Both the position numbers and the translations under genes were made by a program. From assembly GCF_009847015.1 (NCBI RefSeq), contig NZ_WVEM01000001.1, positions 682,001 through 746,000 of the forward strand: 64,000 nt of DNA, in the 5' to 3' direction. Below, in pieces: positions 48,685 to 58,592 of this stretch (position 1 is the first letter of the stretch; each line of letters starts with the position of its first letter). The notes under the pieces were generated by a model that saw nothing but the letters and a program-made list of their open reading frames with translations, had not been told where the DNA came from and searched no databases. Origin of the DNA: Sunxiuqinia indica. GTDB taxonomy: Bacteria > Bacteroidota > Bacteroidia > Bacteroidales > Prolixibacteraceae.

Positions 48685-49611
48685 TTACCACTCCAGGCGG
48701 TTCAATTCTTTCAACACTCGGTTTTCTTTAATAGAACCCGAATAAAGAACAATTGCATATTTCAATACGGTAGGCGTCACTTTCGAAATCGGAACGAGCC
48801 CTCTTCCCGGCCAAACGGCATTTTGCATGCTGTTTTTGCTCCGAAGAATCCAATCATTGGCAGTCTCGAAATCATTGGCAGAATAAATGAGCATGCCTCC
48901 CTGTCCTGATTTTTTGGCTAGCGATCCTGAAATATTCACGAATTCTCCTGCTTCAACCGCTTCATTTTGGGGCTCAACCAAGCCGTCTTTCGAATTAAAT
49001 AAAACATCGTCTGGCAGCTTTATTCGGGCAGAGAATCCGCCATATCCTTTTACATCATCCGAGCCACCTAGAGCGACATGATCGGTCTGTGCTCTCAGCT
49101 GAATTTTAAACTGTATAACCCTGTAGTTACGATGTTGCCCGTAAAAATTCACTGTAGTTTTTTCTTCAATAAAAGCCTCCTGCCCATTTTTGTAGTTTGG
49201 AGACTTCCATTCAACAATGGTCTTCATCGTAGCCATATCATTTGGTAAGCGAAAAAACTCAACACTTTTAACATCATGAATAAAATCCTTCATTTCCCAT
49301 TGATCACCGACCTTCTTTCCATCAACCATTATTTGGTGCCATGCCCAGAAAATACCCCGGTGATGAATGTGATCCTGCGGTGCATTTTGTGTAACCACCG
49401 TTCCATCGGGTAAATATACCGGATGAAAAAAATTAGCCCGCCCCCTGTCCAGATTCATAGCTGAAGCTTCTTTGTTGTATAAGGCTATTTTTTTGCCTCC
49501 GTCTGTAATCAAAATTCCTTCATCAACACGTTTCATTGAAATCTGAGAAAAGCCCGAACTAAAGAAAAACAGGATGAGTAGAAATGAAGTAAACGTTCTT
49601 TTTAATTTCAT
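48685..49611 (-). CDS. PmoA/DUF6807-family secreted protein
   Basis: A 308-residue exported protein with signal peptide ending SGFSQ. The body has PVYLPDGTVVTQNAPQDHIHHRGIFWAWH (split at about residue 75-105), HIHHRG being the His-rich signature of the 'PmoA' family (PF14100) and a plausible metal site. Despite the name, this family is not a methane monooxygenase subunit; it is periplasmic in many Bacteroidota and Planctomycetota, often beside Gfo/Idh/MocA enzymes, as here. The function is unknown to me. Confidence 0.85.
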   Translation of the reverse strand: MKLKRTFTSFLLILFFFSSGFSQISMKRVDEGILITDGGKKIALYNKEASAMNLDRGRANFFHPVYLPDGTVVTQNAPQDHIHHRGIFWAWHQIMVDGKKVGDQWEMKDFIHDVKSVEFFRLPNDMATMKTIVEWKSPNYKNGQEAFIEEKTTVNFYGQHRNYRVIQFKIQLRAQTDHVALGGSDDVKGYGGFSARIKLPDDVLFNSKDGLVEPQNEAVEAGEFVNISGSLAKKSGQGGMLIYSANDFETANDWILRSKNSMQNAVWPGRGLVPISKVTPTVLKYAIVLYSGSIKENRVLKELNRLEW

Positions 49612-49736
49612 ACTTAGTTAAGTTAGTGAGTCATTCTCGGAACAGCGCCAAAAATGCACTGACTAAGATATAAAAATGCCGATATTTTTCAAGTCTGATT
49701 TCAATATTTTATAGGATTTAAATCCTCTTCCACCTA

Positions 49737-51725
49737 CTACTTCAACCCCTTTTTAAAGTTGAACGTTGTTGATGGCTGATATTGTTCAGCAAACCGAAAT
49801 TTATTTAGTAGTTTTTTGGCAACGTGTTTCGATGGCTTTTCATGGCTCAAATCAATCATGAAATTCGCAAATCCTTCTTTCAAAAGCTGATTTTTATACT
49901 GAAAAAGACTTGCTGGCGCATCGGGCGTTACAACTGTAATTCCATCCCTGTTGGTTTTCTGAAAAACCTTATGAGTGTCATCTTCAAATTGATTTTCTTC
50001 ATTTACTACTTGCACTGGCATTCTCGAATAAAACAGCTCAGGATAAGCATGCAACACAACAATCCCCTGTTTATTTTGCATGGTACGGAGGTTCTCAAAA
50101 TCGTTCTCGATTGGGTAGCAAAAATTTCGAATCGCATTTTCGTTGAGCATTTTTGCCGCTGCATCATTATAAACATACACATTTTCATTCGCACTTACTT
50201 GTGCATTTTTACTCAGCAACAGTTTTTGAGAGAGGTGACTGACAAAAAACTGACTGATACCCTGCCCTTCTATTTTTGCCAACAACTTTCGACAAGCCTC
50301 CAAGTGCTCTTCTGAAATAAACTTGGGCAACTCAATAAAAATTTTGTGCCTGAATTGTTGAATAAACCGAACGGAAAAATCAAACTGTTCCAATTCCTTC
50401 CGACTAAATGATAGAATAACGCCATCCGGATCATCCAGTCTCAGCTTACGCAACCAATCAGGCTGATCAATCCGAATAAACAAGCGTGGTTTGGACGGTC
50501 GGCTTTTAATCTGCAATTGCTGTTTGAACCTTTTCTTTTCTCCATATGGAAGTGATTTGATTCGCGCATGCGGCAGATTTTGGAACTTGCCCGGAAAGCG
50601 TTGCTCCCGACGACCAACCCAAAACAACTCATCGCCCATTTGTATTTTTTCTTTACCATCGTAAGTAAAACAATATTGCTCGCCATCAATCACCAAATCA
50701 CGAAGCTTAATATTTATTGTACTGTCATCTTTTACGTTTCGAACACGAACTCGGTCTCCTTCCTGCATCATCGTGCCGGATTGAAAAAATACCTGCCCGT
50801 TTTTCACGCGCTCAACATTTCCAATTGAAAGTCCGGTATTCGACGTATCGGCAATTCCCTCTTTAACATCCTTTCCTAAAAAGTACGCTATTTTCTCTCT
50901 GCCAAAATCCAGCTTCAGCAACTCTTCAGCTTCATCTTTCTTCTCCGGCTGATCAATGGCCATTCGGTACGATTTTGCCACCCGATAAACGTAATCAGCC
51001 GATTTCATTCGACCTTCAACTTTCAACGACCGAATGCCCAACTTCTTTAATTTTTCCAGATTAGGCAACTGCTGATTATCCTTCAAATTAAACAGAAACT
51101 TGTTTTCCTCCTGATCTTTATATAAACGGCGACAGGGTTGGGCGCACAATCCGCGGTTAGCGCCCCGGCCACCTAAATAACTACTAAAAAAACAAAGTCC
51201 TGAAAAAGAATAACACAAGGCACCGTGTACAAATAGTTCTAGTTCAACTTGTGAATTCAAGGCTATTTTGCTTAACTCCGGCATGGTTAGTTCCCGCGCC
51301 AGAATGACACGTTCAATTTTCTGTTGTTTCGAAAACTCGGTCCCCAGTGAATTGTGGTTGCCCATTTGCGTACTGGCATGTATCACTAATTTAGGAAATC
51401 GCAAACGCAGTATATAATATAATCCCCAGTCCTGAATGATGACTGCATCAACTCCTGCCCGATCTAAAAAAGTAAGCACGTCAAGCAAATCGTCAATCTC
51501 ACTGTTCTTAATAACGGTATTTAAAGTGATATATATTTTAACTTTTCTGTTTCTGGCTTCCTGTAGGGCAGCCAATAAATGACTTTCGCTAAAATTAACA
51601 GCGCGCCCACGGGCATTAAAAATTTTTAAGCCTAAATAAATAGCATCAGCTCCGCCCTCAAGGGCCGCATAAAAAGCCTCGGTGTTTCCGGCAGGCAATA
51701 ATAACTCAGGTGTTTGGTTGTGCAT
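49737..51725 (-). CDS. U32 family peptidase / RlhA-like protein
   Basis: A 662-residue protein. The N-terminal TIM-barrel-like domain has ELLLPAGNTEAFYAALEGGADAIYLG, NARGRAVNF and IHASTQMGNHNS. The Cys cluster HGALCYSFSGLCFFSS then GLCAQPCRR is the conserved Fe-S-binding region of the family. The C-terminal half holds the DUF3656-like segment. Family members are RlhA (C2501 hydroxylation of 23S rRNA), UbiU/V and TrhP (tRNA hydroxylation), so RNA modification is more likely than proteolysis; length matches RlhA. A -7-like TATTTTTG lies at 51743-51750 on the - strand, 17 bases before the start. Confidence 0.88.
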   Translation of the reverse strand: MHNQTPELLLPAGNTEAFYAALEGGADAIYLGLKIFNARGRAVNFSESHLLAALQEARNRKVKIYITLNTVIKNSEIDDLLDVLTFLDRAGVDAVIIQDWGLYYILRLRFPKLVIHASTQMGNHNSLGTEFSKQQKIERVILARELTMPELSKIALNSQVELELFVHGALCYSFSGLCFFSSYLGGRGANRGLCAQPCRRLYKDQEENKFLFNLKDNQQLPNLEKLKKLGIRSLKVEGRMKSADYVYRVAKSYRMAIDQPEKKDEAEELLKLDFGREKIAYFLGKDVKEGIADTSNTGLSIGNVERVKNGQVFFQSGTMMQEGDRVRVRNVKDDSTINIKLRDLVIDGEQYCFTYDGKEKIQMGDELFWVGRREQRFPGKFQNLPHARIKSLPYGEKKRFKQQLQIKSRPSKPRLFIRIDQPDWLRKLRLDDPDGVILSFSRKELEQFDFSVRFIQQFRHKIFIELPKFISEEHLEACRKLLAKIEGQGISQFFVSHLSQKLLLSKNAQVSANENVYVYNDAAAKMLNENAIRNFCYPIENDFENLRTMQNKQGIVVLHAYPELFYSRMPVQVVNEENQFEDDTHKVFQKTNRDGITVVTPDAPASLFQYKNQLLKEGFANFMIDLSHEKPSKHVAKKLLNKFRFAEQYQPSTTFNFKKGLK

Positions 51726-51890
51726 ACAATACTAAATTTGCACAAAAATAGCTATAATCTTAAGCTCCCCATAAAATAACCCCACCCCTGAAAGTTCTAT
51801 TGCTTATTTTTACTAATTATAAATTACACAATTTACTCAAAATTGTTATCTCTACATTGCAAAAAATAAAACTTCCTGCTTACTTTTGTT

Positions 51891-51898
51891 TGCAGAAA
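51891..51898 (+). promoter_or_regulatory. Putative -7 promoter element of the DUF4143-type ATPase
   Basis: TACTTTTG, an exact TAnnTTTG match, 13 bases before the GTG start. No good -33 was found at standard spacing, so tentative. Confidence 0.35.
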
Positions 51899-51911
51899 TT
51901 AATTAAAACAA

Positions 51912-53090
51912 GTGGAAAGTCTCGTACAAATACATCAAACATTAATCGAGCACCCTCGAAAGACGATTCGCAGGGAGTTGATCAATGAAATTAACTGGTC
52001 GCATCGGATGATCTGTATCAAAGGATTTCGTGGTGTTGGCAAAACAACTTTCCTGCTTGACTTTGTAAAAGAAAGACATGAAGAGGATAAAGGATGCCTT
52101 TACGTCAATCTGAATAATTTCTATTTCACCCGACGTAAAATCTACAATTTTGCGGACGAATTTTATAAAAAAGGCGGTAAAGTTCTCATTCTGGATCAGA
52201 TCCATAAATATCCGGAATGGGCTGAGGAGCTGAGGGCTTGTTATGACAGCTTCCCGGAATTGAAAATCATCTTTTCATCGTCGCCCGTTTTAAGGGTTAT
52301 CGAAGGCAATGAGTATTTAAAAGATATTGCAAAAGTATATCATCTGGAAGGTTTGTCATTTCGCGAATACCTGAATTACCATGGCAATTTTGAGTTTAAA
52401 TGCTACAAACTAGCAGACCTGATTAAAAATCACAAAAAAATTGGACAGGAAATAACCAAACAGGTAAAACCACTGGCCTATTTTGAAGAGTATCTGCAAA
52501 CAGGGTTTTACCCGTATTTCTTAAAAAACAAACCGTATTATAACGAAACCCTGCTAAAGCATGTTAATCTGGCATTGGAGCTGGACGTAACTTACCTCAA
52601 CCAGATTGAATTAAAGTACCTGCCCAAGCTGCGCAAACTGCTTATGATTATCGCCAGTGAAGCTCCGTTTTCGCCCAACGTTAGCAAAATAAGTAACGAT
52701 GTGGAAACCTCTCGGGCAACAGTTATGAATTACTTGCGCTACCTGAAAAATGCTCGTTTGGTAAATATGTTATTTTCCAATGGAAGCGAAGATCAGCTCA
52801 AAAAACCGGACTTGGTTTACGCGCATAATACCAACATCATGTTTGCCGTTGAGCCCAGCAATATAAATAACAGAAATTTACGCACTACCTTTTTTTACAA
52901 CCAGGTAGGTTATCAACACGACATTAAAAGCTCCGATGTAGCAGATTTTAAGATTGACAACGAATATCACTTTGTAATAGGTGGAAAATATACAGAACCC
53001 GAACAAGAAGGAACTTATGCCGCATCGGACATGATTGAGGAAGGCTCCGGAAATAAAATTCCACTCTGGTTGTTTGGCTTTTTATACTAG
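51912..53090 (+). CDS. AAA+ ATPase of the DUF4143 type, with altered Walker B
   Basis: A 392-residue protein beginning at GTG; the N-terminal helix (IEHPRKTIRRELINEINW) is conserved in the family, and the first ATG lies 33 codons in, after which Walker A starts. Walker A is GFRGVGKTT (residues 38-46). Walker B reads VLILDQIHKY: Gln 96 (codon CAG) replaces the catalytic Glu of the family's LDEIHKY. The C-terminal part is a helical DUF4143-type domain (winged-helix SKISNDVETSRATVMNYLRYLKNARLVNML). These ATPases are widespread in Bacteroidota and often linked to toxin-antitoxin or repair functions without proof. Gln would trap ATP, so this may be an ATP switch. Confidence 0.85.
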   Translation: MESLVQIHQTLIEHPRKTIRRELINEINWSHRMICIKGFRGVGKTTFLLDFVKERHEEDKGCLYVNLNNFYFTRRKIYNFADEFYKKGGKVLILDQIHKYPEWAEELRACYDSFPELKIIFSSSPVLRVIEGNEYLKDIAKVYHLEGLSFREYLNYHGNFEFKCYKLADLIKNHKKIGQEITKQVKPLAYFEEYLQTGFYPYFLKNKPYYNETLLKHVNLALELDVTYLNQIELKYLPKLRKLLMIIASEAPFSPNVSKISNDVETSRATVMNYLRYLKNARLVNMLFSNGSEDQLKKPDLVYAHNTNIMFAVEPSNINNRNLRTTFFYNQVGYQHDIKSSDVADFKIDNEYHFVIGGKYTEPEQEGTYAASDMIEEGSGNKIPLWLFGFLY

Positions 53091-53160
53091 GGTTCGTTAA
53101 AACAGAAATTAAAAATCGAGAATAAAAAAGAATATAAATTTGAAATTTAACATGAATAAA

Positions 53161-56100
53161 ATGGCAAAAGAAAAAAAATTCATTACATGTGACGGGAACT
53201 ACGCTGCGGCGTATATGAGTTACATGTTCAGCGAAGTTGCCTGTATCTATCCAATTACTCCATCATCAACAATGGCTGAGTATGTGGATGAATGGGCAGC
53301 AAAAGGAAAAAAGAACTTATTTGGTCGTCCTGTACGTTTAGCTGAGATGCAAAGTGAAGGTGGCGCTGCTGGTGCTGTTCACGGTGCATTGCAATCAGGA
53401 GCTTTAACTTCTACTTATACGGCATCGCAGGGATTGTTGCTAATGATCCCTAACATGTACAAAATTGCCGGTGAGTTGTTGCCAACAGTTTTCCATGTTA
53501 GTGCCCGTGCTTTGGCCGGTCATGCACTTTCGATCTTCGGTGATCACTCTGACGTTTATTCTGCTCGTCAAACTGGTTTCGCTATGTTGGCTGCCGGTTC
53601 AGTACAAGAAGAAATGGACTTAGCAGGTGTATCTCACTTAGCTACCTTGAAATCACGCGTACCTTTCATGTCATTCTTTGATGGATTCCGTACTTCACAC
53701 GAAGTACAGAAAGTTGAAGTATTGGATCAGGAAGATATCCGCCCATTGGTTGACATGGAGGCCGTGCAGGCATTCCGCGATCGCGCGTTGAATCCGGAGT
53801 CACCACTAACTCGTGGTACGGCTCAAAACCCTGATATCTTCTTCCAGGCACGTGAAGCTTCTAACTCATTCTATGATGCTGTTCCTGACATTGTAGAAAA
53901 TTACATGAAAGAAATCAGCAAGTTGACTGGTCGTGAGTATCACCCATTCACTTATTACGGTGCTGAAGATGCTGAAAACATCATCATCGCAATGGGTTCA
54001 GTAACTGAAACAATCAAAGAAACAATCGATTACCTTGCAGCTCAAGGCAAAAAAGTTGGTTTGATGTCAGTTCACTTGTACCGTCCGTTCAGTATAAAAT
54101 ATTTCATGAACGTATTGCCTAAATCAGTTAAGCGCATTTCAGTACTTGACCGCAGCAAAGAGCCGGGAGCAAATGGTGAGCCATTGTATCTTGACGTAAA
54201 AGACTTGTTCTACGGAAAAGAAAACGCTCCTGTTATTGTTGGCGGACGTTTCGGACTAGGTTCAAAAGACACGACTCCATCACAGATTTTGGCGGTTTAC
54301 GAAAACCTTGAATTACCAGAACCTAAAAATGGTTTCACATTAGGTATTGAGGATGATGTAACCTTCAAATCACTTCCGTTAAAAGAAGAAGTAAAAGTTT
54401 CTTCTGAAGGAATCTACGAAGCTAAATTCTACGGTTTAGGTTCTGATGGTACGGTTGGTGCAAACAAAAACTCAATCAAAATTATTGGTGGATCAACTGA
54501 TAAATTTTGCCAGGGTTATTTCGAATATGACTCAAAGAAATCAGGCGGTTTCACTTGTTCTCACTTACGTTTTGGTGATAGCCAAATTCGTTCAACTTAC
54601 TTGATTACCACTCCCGACTTTGTAGCATGCCATGTTCCAGCTTACGTAAACTTATACAACGTACTGAAAGGCTTGAAAAAAGGAGGCTCATTCTTGTTGA
54701 ACTCAATTTGGGATGAAGAAGAAACTAAAAAACGTTTACCAGATAGCATGAAGCGTTATTTGGCTGAAAACGAAATTAAATTCTACATCATCAATGGTAC
54801 TAAATTAGGTGAAGAGCTAGGTCTTGGAACTCGCACCAACACCATCATGCAATCAGCTTTCTTCAAAATCACCGGCGTAATTCCTTACGAACAAGCGGTT
54901 GAAGAGATGAAAAAAGCGATCGTAAAATCGTACGGTTCAAAAGGGGAAAAAATTGTAAACATGAACTTTGCAGCTGTTGAAGCCGGAGGTAAAAACGTTG
55001 TTACAGTTGAAGTACCTGCTGAATGGAAAGAAATTAAGCTGGAAGAAGAAATTGCAGCTACCGATCGTCCTGACTACATCAGCAAATTTGTTGACGTAAT
55101 CAATGGACAAGAAGGTAACAGCCTTCCTGTTTCAACATTTACAGGATACGAAGACGGTACCTTTGAGCAAGGAACTTCTGCATTTGAGAAACGTGGTATC
55201 GCTGTTAACGTTCCTGAGTGGATTGGCGACAACTGTATTCAGTGTAACCAGTGTGCTTACGTTTGTCCTCACGCTTCTATCCGTCCATTCCTAATGACTG
55301 AAGAAGAATTGGCGAAGGCTCCTGAGAATACCGATGTAAAAGTTGCAACTCCAACAAAACAATTCCCAGGTTTAAACTTCCGTATCCAGGTTTCAGTGCT
55401 CGACTGTACCGGTTGTGGAAACTGTGCCGATGTTTGTCCTTCAAAAGAAAAAGCATTGGTTATGAAGCCTCTTGGATCGCAAGAGTCGCAAGTTGATCGC
55501 TGGAATTACATGGACAAAAATGTAAGCTACAAAGAAAAAGTAGTTGACAAATATAAATCAGTTAAAAACTCTCAGTTTGCTCAGCCATTGTTTGAGTTCT
55601 CTGGAGCTTGTGCTGGTTGTGGTGAAACTCCATATATTAAATTAATCACTCAGCTTTATGGTGAGCGCATGATGATTGCTAATGCTACTGGTTGTTCTTC
55701 AATCTATGGTGGTTCTGCTCCGTCAACACCTTACTGTAAACACAAAGAAAGCGAACAAGGTCCAGCATGGGCTAACTCATTGTTCGAAGACAATGCTGAG
55801 TACGGTTTCGGTATGGCTGAAGGTGTTTCTGCTCAACGCGATCGCATTGAAATGATCATGAAAGATGCTCTTTCAAATGGTATCAGCGAAGACGAGAAAA
55901 CGGCTTTCACAGCATGGATTGAAGGTAAAGATAATGCCGAAGCATCAAAAGAAGCTTCAGCCAGCGTATTGGCTGCTCTTGCAGGGAAAGATGCTGACTA
56001 TGCCAAAGACATCCTGGGACTGAAAAAATACCTGGTTAAAAAATCAGTTTGGGTATTTGGTGGTGACGGATGGGCTTACGACATCGGTTATGGTGGTTTA

Positions 56101-56721
56101 GACCACGTATTAGCTTCAGGAGAAGATGTAAACGTATTGGTTATGGATACCGAGGTTTACTCGAACACTGGTGGTCAGGCATCAAAAGCAACACCAGTTG
56201 GTGCTGTTGCGAAATTCGCTTCTTCAGGTAAAAAAATCCGCAAAAAAGACTTGGGCGTTATGGCCATGTCATACGGATATGTTTACGTTGCACAAGTAGC
56301 AATGGGAGCAAACCAAGCACAATACCTGAAAGCATTGCGCGAAGCAGAGGCTTACCCTGGACCATCATTAATTATCGCTTATTCTCCTTGTATCAACCAC
56401 GGACTGCGTGCCAGCATGGGCGCATCTCAGGCTGAAGAGAAAAAAGCAGTTGATGCAGGTTACTGGTCAATGTATCGCTACAATCCGATGTTGGAAGCTG
56501 AAGGAAAGAATCCTTTCTCTTTAGACTCTAAAGAACCAGATTGGAGCAAATTCCAAGACTTCCTTGCCGGTGAAGTTCGCTATACTTCATTGAAAAAGTC
56601 GTTCCCGGAACAAGCTGCCGAGCTGTTCAAAGCATCAGAAGAAAATGCCAAATGGCGTTATGCTTCCTACAAGCGATTGGCTTCCATGAATTTTGCACCA
56701 GAAGCTGTAGAAGAAAAGTAA
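53161..56721 (+). CDS. nifJ: Pyruvate:ferredoxin (flavodoxin) oxidoreductase
   Basis: An approximately 1187-residue single-chain PFOR that converts pyruvate plus CoA to acetyl-CoA, CO2 and reduced ferredoxin with TPP and three [4Fe-4S] clusters; oxygen sensitive. Seen: domain I with CIYPITPSSTMAEYVDEWA, SIFGDHSDVYSAR, two ferredoxin motifs CIQCNQCAYVCP (about residue 692) and CTGCGNCADVCP (about 749), ACAGCGETPYIKL (about 817) and the TPP segment FGGDGWAYDIGYGG. I start at MAKEKKFITCDGN; ATGs four and TTGs seven codons earlier are possible. It is a stand-alone gene with a strong terminator, and lets the cell make acetyl-CoA without the PDH complex encoded at 23.9-29.4 kb. Confidence 0.96.
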   Translation: MAKEKKFITCDGNYAAAYMSYMFSEVACIYPITPSSTMAEYVDEWAAKGKKNLFGRPVRLAEMQSEGGAAGAVHGALQSGALTSTYTASQGLLLMIPNMYKIAGELLPTVFHVSARALAGHALSIFGDHSDVYSARQTGFAMLAAGSVQEEMDLAGVSHLATLKSRVPFMSFFDGFRTSHEVQKVEVLDQEDIRPLVDMEAVQAFRDRALNPESPLTRGTAQNPDIFFQAREASNSFYDAVPDIVENYMKEISKLTGREYHPFTYYGAEDAENIIIAMGSVTETIKETIDYLAAQGKKVGLMSVHLYRPFSIKYFMNVLPKSVKRISVLDRSKEPGANGEPLYLDVKDLFYGKENAPVIVGGRFGLGSKDTTPSQILAVYENLELPEPKNGFTLGIEDDVTFKSLPLKEEVKVSSEGIYEAKFYGLGSDGTVGANKNSIKIIGGSTDKFCQGYFEYDSKKSGGFTCSHLRFGDSQIRSTYLITTPDFVACHVPAYVNLYNVLKGLKKGGSFLLNSIWDEEETKKRLPDSMKRYLAENEIKFYIINGTKLGEELGLGTRTNTIMQSAFFKITGVIPYEQAVEEMKKAIVKSYGSKGEKIVNMNFAAVEAGGKNVVTVEVPAEWKEIKLEEEIAATDRPDYISKFVDVINGQEGNSLPVSTFTGYEDGTFEQGTSAFEKRGIAVNVPEWIGDNCIQCNQCAYVCPHASIRPFLMTEEELAKAPENTDVKVATPTKQFPGLNFRIQVSVLDCTGCGNCADVCPSKEKALVMKPLGSQESQVDRWNYMDKNVSYKEKVVDKYKSVKNSQFAQPLFEFSGACAGCGETPYIKLITQLYGERMMIANATGCSSIYGGSAPSTPYCKHKESEQGPAWANSLFEDNAEYGFGMAEGVSAQRDRIEMIMKDALSNGISEDEKTAFTAWIEGKDNAEASKEASASVLAALAGKDADYAKDILGLKKYLVKKSVWVFGGDGWAYDIGYGGLDHVLASGEDVNVLVMDTEVYSNTGGQASKATPVGAVAKFASSGKKIRKKDLGVMAMSYGYVYVAQVAMGANQAQYLKALREAEAYPGPSLIIAYSPCINHGLRASMGASQAEEKKAVDAGYWSMYRYNPMLEAEGKNPFSLDSKEPDWSKFQDFLAGEVRYTSLKKSFPEQAAELFKASEENAKWRYASYKRLASMNFAPEAVEEK

Positions 56722-56744
56722 AAAACCACTTTTATTATAATTCA

Positions 56745-56778
56745 AAAGCCATCTTCCTTTGGGAGGATGGCTTTTTTT
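56745..56778 (+). terminator. Terminator after nifJ
   Basis: AAAGCCATCTTCC (56745-56757) pairs with GGAGGATGGCTTT (56762-56774), 13 bp with one G-T pair, 4-base loop, then a total of seven T's. It lies between nifJ and the convergent oxidase gene and may serve the + strand only. Confidence 0.85.
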
Positions 56779-56809
56779 ATTGATGCTATTTTTAAGAAAG
56801 AAGTACGTT

Positions 56810-58201
56810 TTAGTTGGCTGGCTGAATATTTTGATTGACATGAAAAAAATTACCCGGATCGTACTTCTTTTTAATTTGAGTCAGCCGCTCATAATTATAA
56901 CGATAACTAGCTTTTACCCTCTCCTGCCCTTCATCCATCATAAAATTGGAATATGCTCCTCCTGAAGAAAATGGATGCAATGCATCATAGTAATCTTTGC
57001 ACCACTTGGAGATCACGGCTGCATTGGCCGGATCAGGATCTACTCCAACAATCACTCCTGCATATTTCGCATCTCGATAAGCCCAGGGTGTTTCGTCTTT
57101 GCCAACCCGACTTGCAGCTCCACTTATTGGATAAAGATGCATTTGGGATAATGGCGTAGGAAGTTTTAATCCATTTTCCAAATGTTGCTTCCTGGCTTCG
57201 GGACCAATTTCATTGAAAAAATCGGCACGCCAATACCACTGCATTCCGGTTGGGAGCAACCCATCAAATAAAGTTTGAATGGCTGGATAAGGCATTTCTC
57301 CAACGTGTGTAAAAAAAGGGTTCTCATCCATAATTGGCTCGAATACTTCAGACGCTTTACTGATGTCACCTGTATAGCACCAAACAATTCCACAAAACTT
57401 TTTCCCATGAAGATGCTCTGGAAATGGAGACTCTGGAATCGTTAAAGTTGCAACAAAACCATTGAGCTCATCAGGTGCCTGATGGATAAATCCATGATAC
57501 CACTCCATGATTTCCTCAGTTTGTTCGATAGGCCACAATGTTGGTCCTCCAAAAACGGTTTTTACCGGATGTGCCTGAAATTTGAAAGACGTGACAATTC
57601 CAAAATTACCACCTCCTCCGCGTATCGCCCAGAAAAGGTCTTCATGTTGATTTGCACTTGCTGTTACAAAAGAGCCATCAGCTAAAACCATATCAGCTTC
57701 GAGCAGATTGTCTATCGTTAAACCATATTTTCGGGATAAATAGCCAACTCCTCCTCCTAGTGTCAATCCGCCAACACCTGTGGTTGATATGATTCCTGCA
57801 GGAATAGCCAACCCAAACGGATGAGTTGCGTGATCCACTTCACCCCACAAATTGCCTCCACCGACACGAACGGTTTGGTCTTGAACATTGACACGAACAA
57901 ACTTGATTCCAGATAAATCGATGACCATGCCACCGTCACAAATTCCCAAACCGCCGGCATTGTGTCCACCTCCGCGAACAGAAACCAGCAAATTGTTTTC
58001 CCGACCAAATTTCACACAATGAATAACGTCAGCAACATCGACACATTTTACAAACAGGCCGGGATGTTTATCGATCATTCCATTGAAAACTTTACGTGTT
58101 TCATCATAATCAGAATCAAGAGGTTTGACAATAGTCCCCCTAATTCCTGCACTAAATTCCTCAATTCGTGCATTATCTATATCGCTTACATTATTTGCCA
58201 T
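56810..58201 (-). CDS. FAD-linked oxidoreductase, berberine-bridge-enzyme-like
   Basis: A 463-residue cytoplasmic oxidase of the FAD_binding_4/BBE family. Seen: LLVSVRGGGHNAGGLGICDGG, whose His should carry the 8alpha-FAD bond, GVGGLTLGGGVGYLSRKYGL, and the C-terminal FHVNQNI of the BBE domain (YDPGNFFHVNQN). The position that carries the second, 6-S-cysteinyl bond in bicovalent members reads ISTTGVGG, with Ser in place of Cys, so single attachment is expected. The ATG at 58201 is chosen; the frame extends 8 codons upstream. It is 4 bases after the cupin gene. It oxidises an unknown alcohol or sugar. Confidence 0.9.
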   Translation of the reverse strand: MANNVSDIDNARIEEFSAGIRGTIVKPLDSDYDETRKVFNGMIDKHPGLFVKCVDVADVIHCVKFGRENNLLVSVRGGGHNAGGLGICDGGMVIDLSGIKFVRVNVQDQTVRVGGGNLWGEVDHATHPFGLAIPAGIISTTGVGGLTLGGGVGYLSRKYGLTIDNLLEADMVLADGSFVTASANQHEDLFWAIRGGGGNFGIVTSFKFQAHPVKTVFGGPTLWPIEQTEEIMEWYHGFIHQAPDELNGFVATLTIPESPFPEHLHGKKFCGIVWCYTGDISKASEVFEPIMDENPFFTHVGEMPYPAIQTLFDGLLPTGMQWYWRADFFNEIGPEARKQHLENGLKLPTPLSQMHLYPISGAASRVGKDETPWAYRDAKYAGVIVGVDPDPANAAVISKWCKDYYDALHPFSSGGAYSNFMMDEGQERVKASYRYNYERLTQIKKKYDPGNFFHVNQNIQPAN

Positions 58202-58205
58202 AATG

Positions 58206-58592
58206 TTAGCCTTTCGTTTTCTCAATCATATGATTAATCACATGAGTATGCTCGTGCTGAGGGCTGAACATGATTATCTCTGCGTCCGAATCGACTTTGA
58301 CATTATGCCCTGAAGGCCAGTAAAACAAATCATTAACGGTTACAGTTTCCTGATCGCCATTCGCATCAGTGGTTGTAATTTTGCCTTTCAGAACATAACC
58401 CCAATGTGGACATTGACATTGGTTTCCTTCAAGTCCCATGAAAAGAGGTGTTGTGTCTACTCCTGCAGAAAGGCTGAAATACTCACCACTAATCTTACCG
58501 AATCCCGATGCATCGCCAAAATCTGTTCTCTGACGTATGACAGCACCTGGAATTTCCATTTTTACTTCAATGTTTTCTTTTGCAATTTTCAT
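58206..58592 (-). CDS. Cupin domain protein
   Basis: A 128-residue single cupin. The metal box is seen as CQCPHWGYVLKGKI, then FYWPSGHNVK and HEHTHVINHM near the end. It has a GGAGG ribosome-binding site 7-8 bases before the ATG. It is followed by the BBE-like oxidase after 4 bases and lies downstream of the AraC-type regulator, so the two are likely coexpressed. It may be a small-molecule isomerase, a dioxygenase or a binding protein; no function can be given. Confidence 0.85.
   Translation of the reverse strand: MKIAKENIEVKMEIPGAVIRQRTDFGDASGFGKISGEYFSLSAGVDTTPLFMGLEGNQCQCPHWGYVLKGKITTTDANGDQETVTVNDLFYWPSGHNVKVDSDAEIIMFSPQHEHTHVINHMIEKTKG

Noticed and set aside
48685-49611. Calling this gene a methane/ammonia monooxygenase subunit because of the name PmoA
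   Set aside because: It is the unrelated periplasmic DUF6807/PF14100 family with HIHHRG; no membrane monooxygenase features.
49737-51725. Collagenase-type protease for the U32 gene
   Set aside because: The Cys cluster and length match RNA-hydroxylation members such as RlhA; proteolysis is a historical label.
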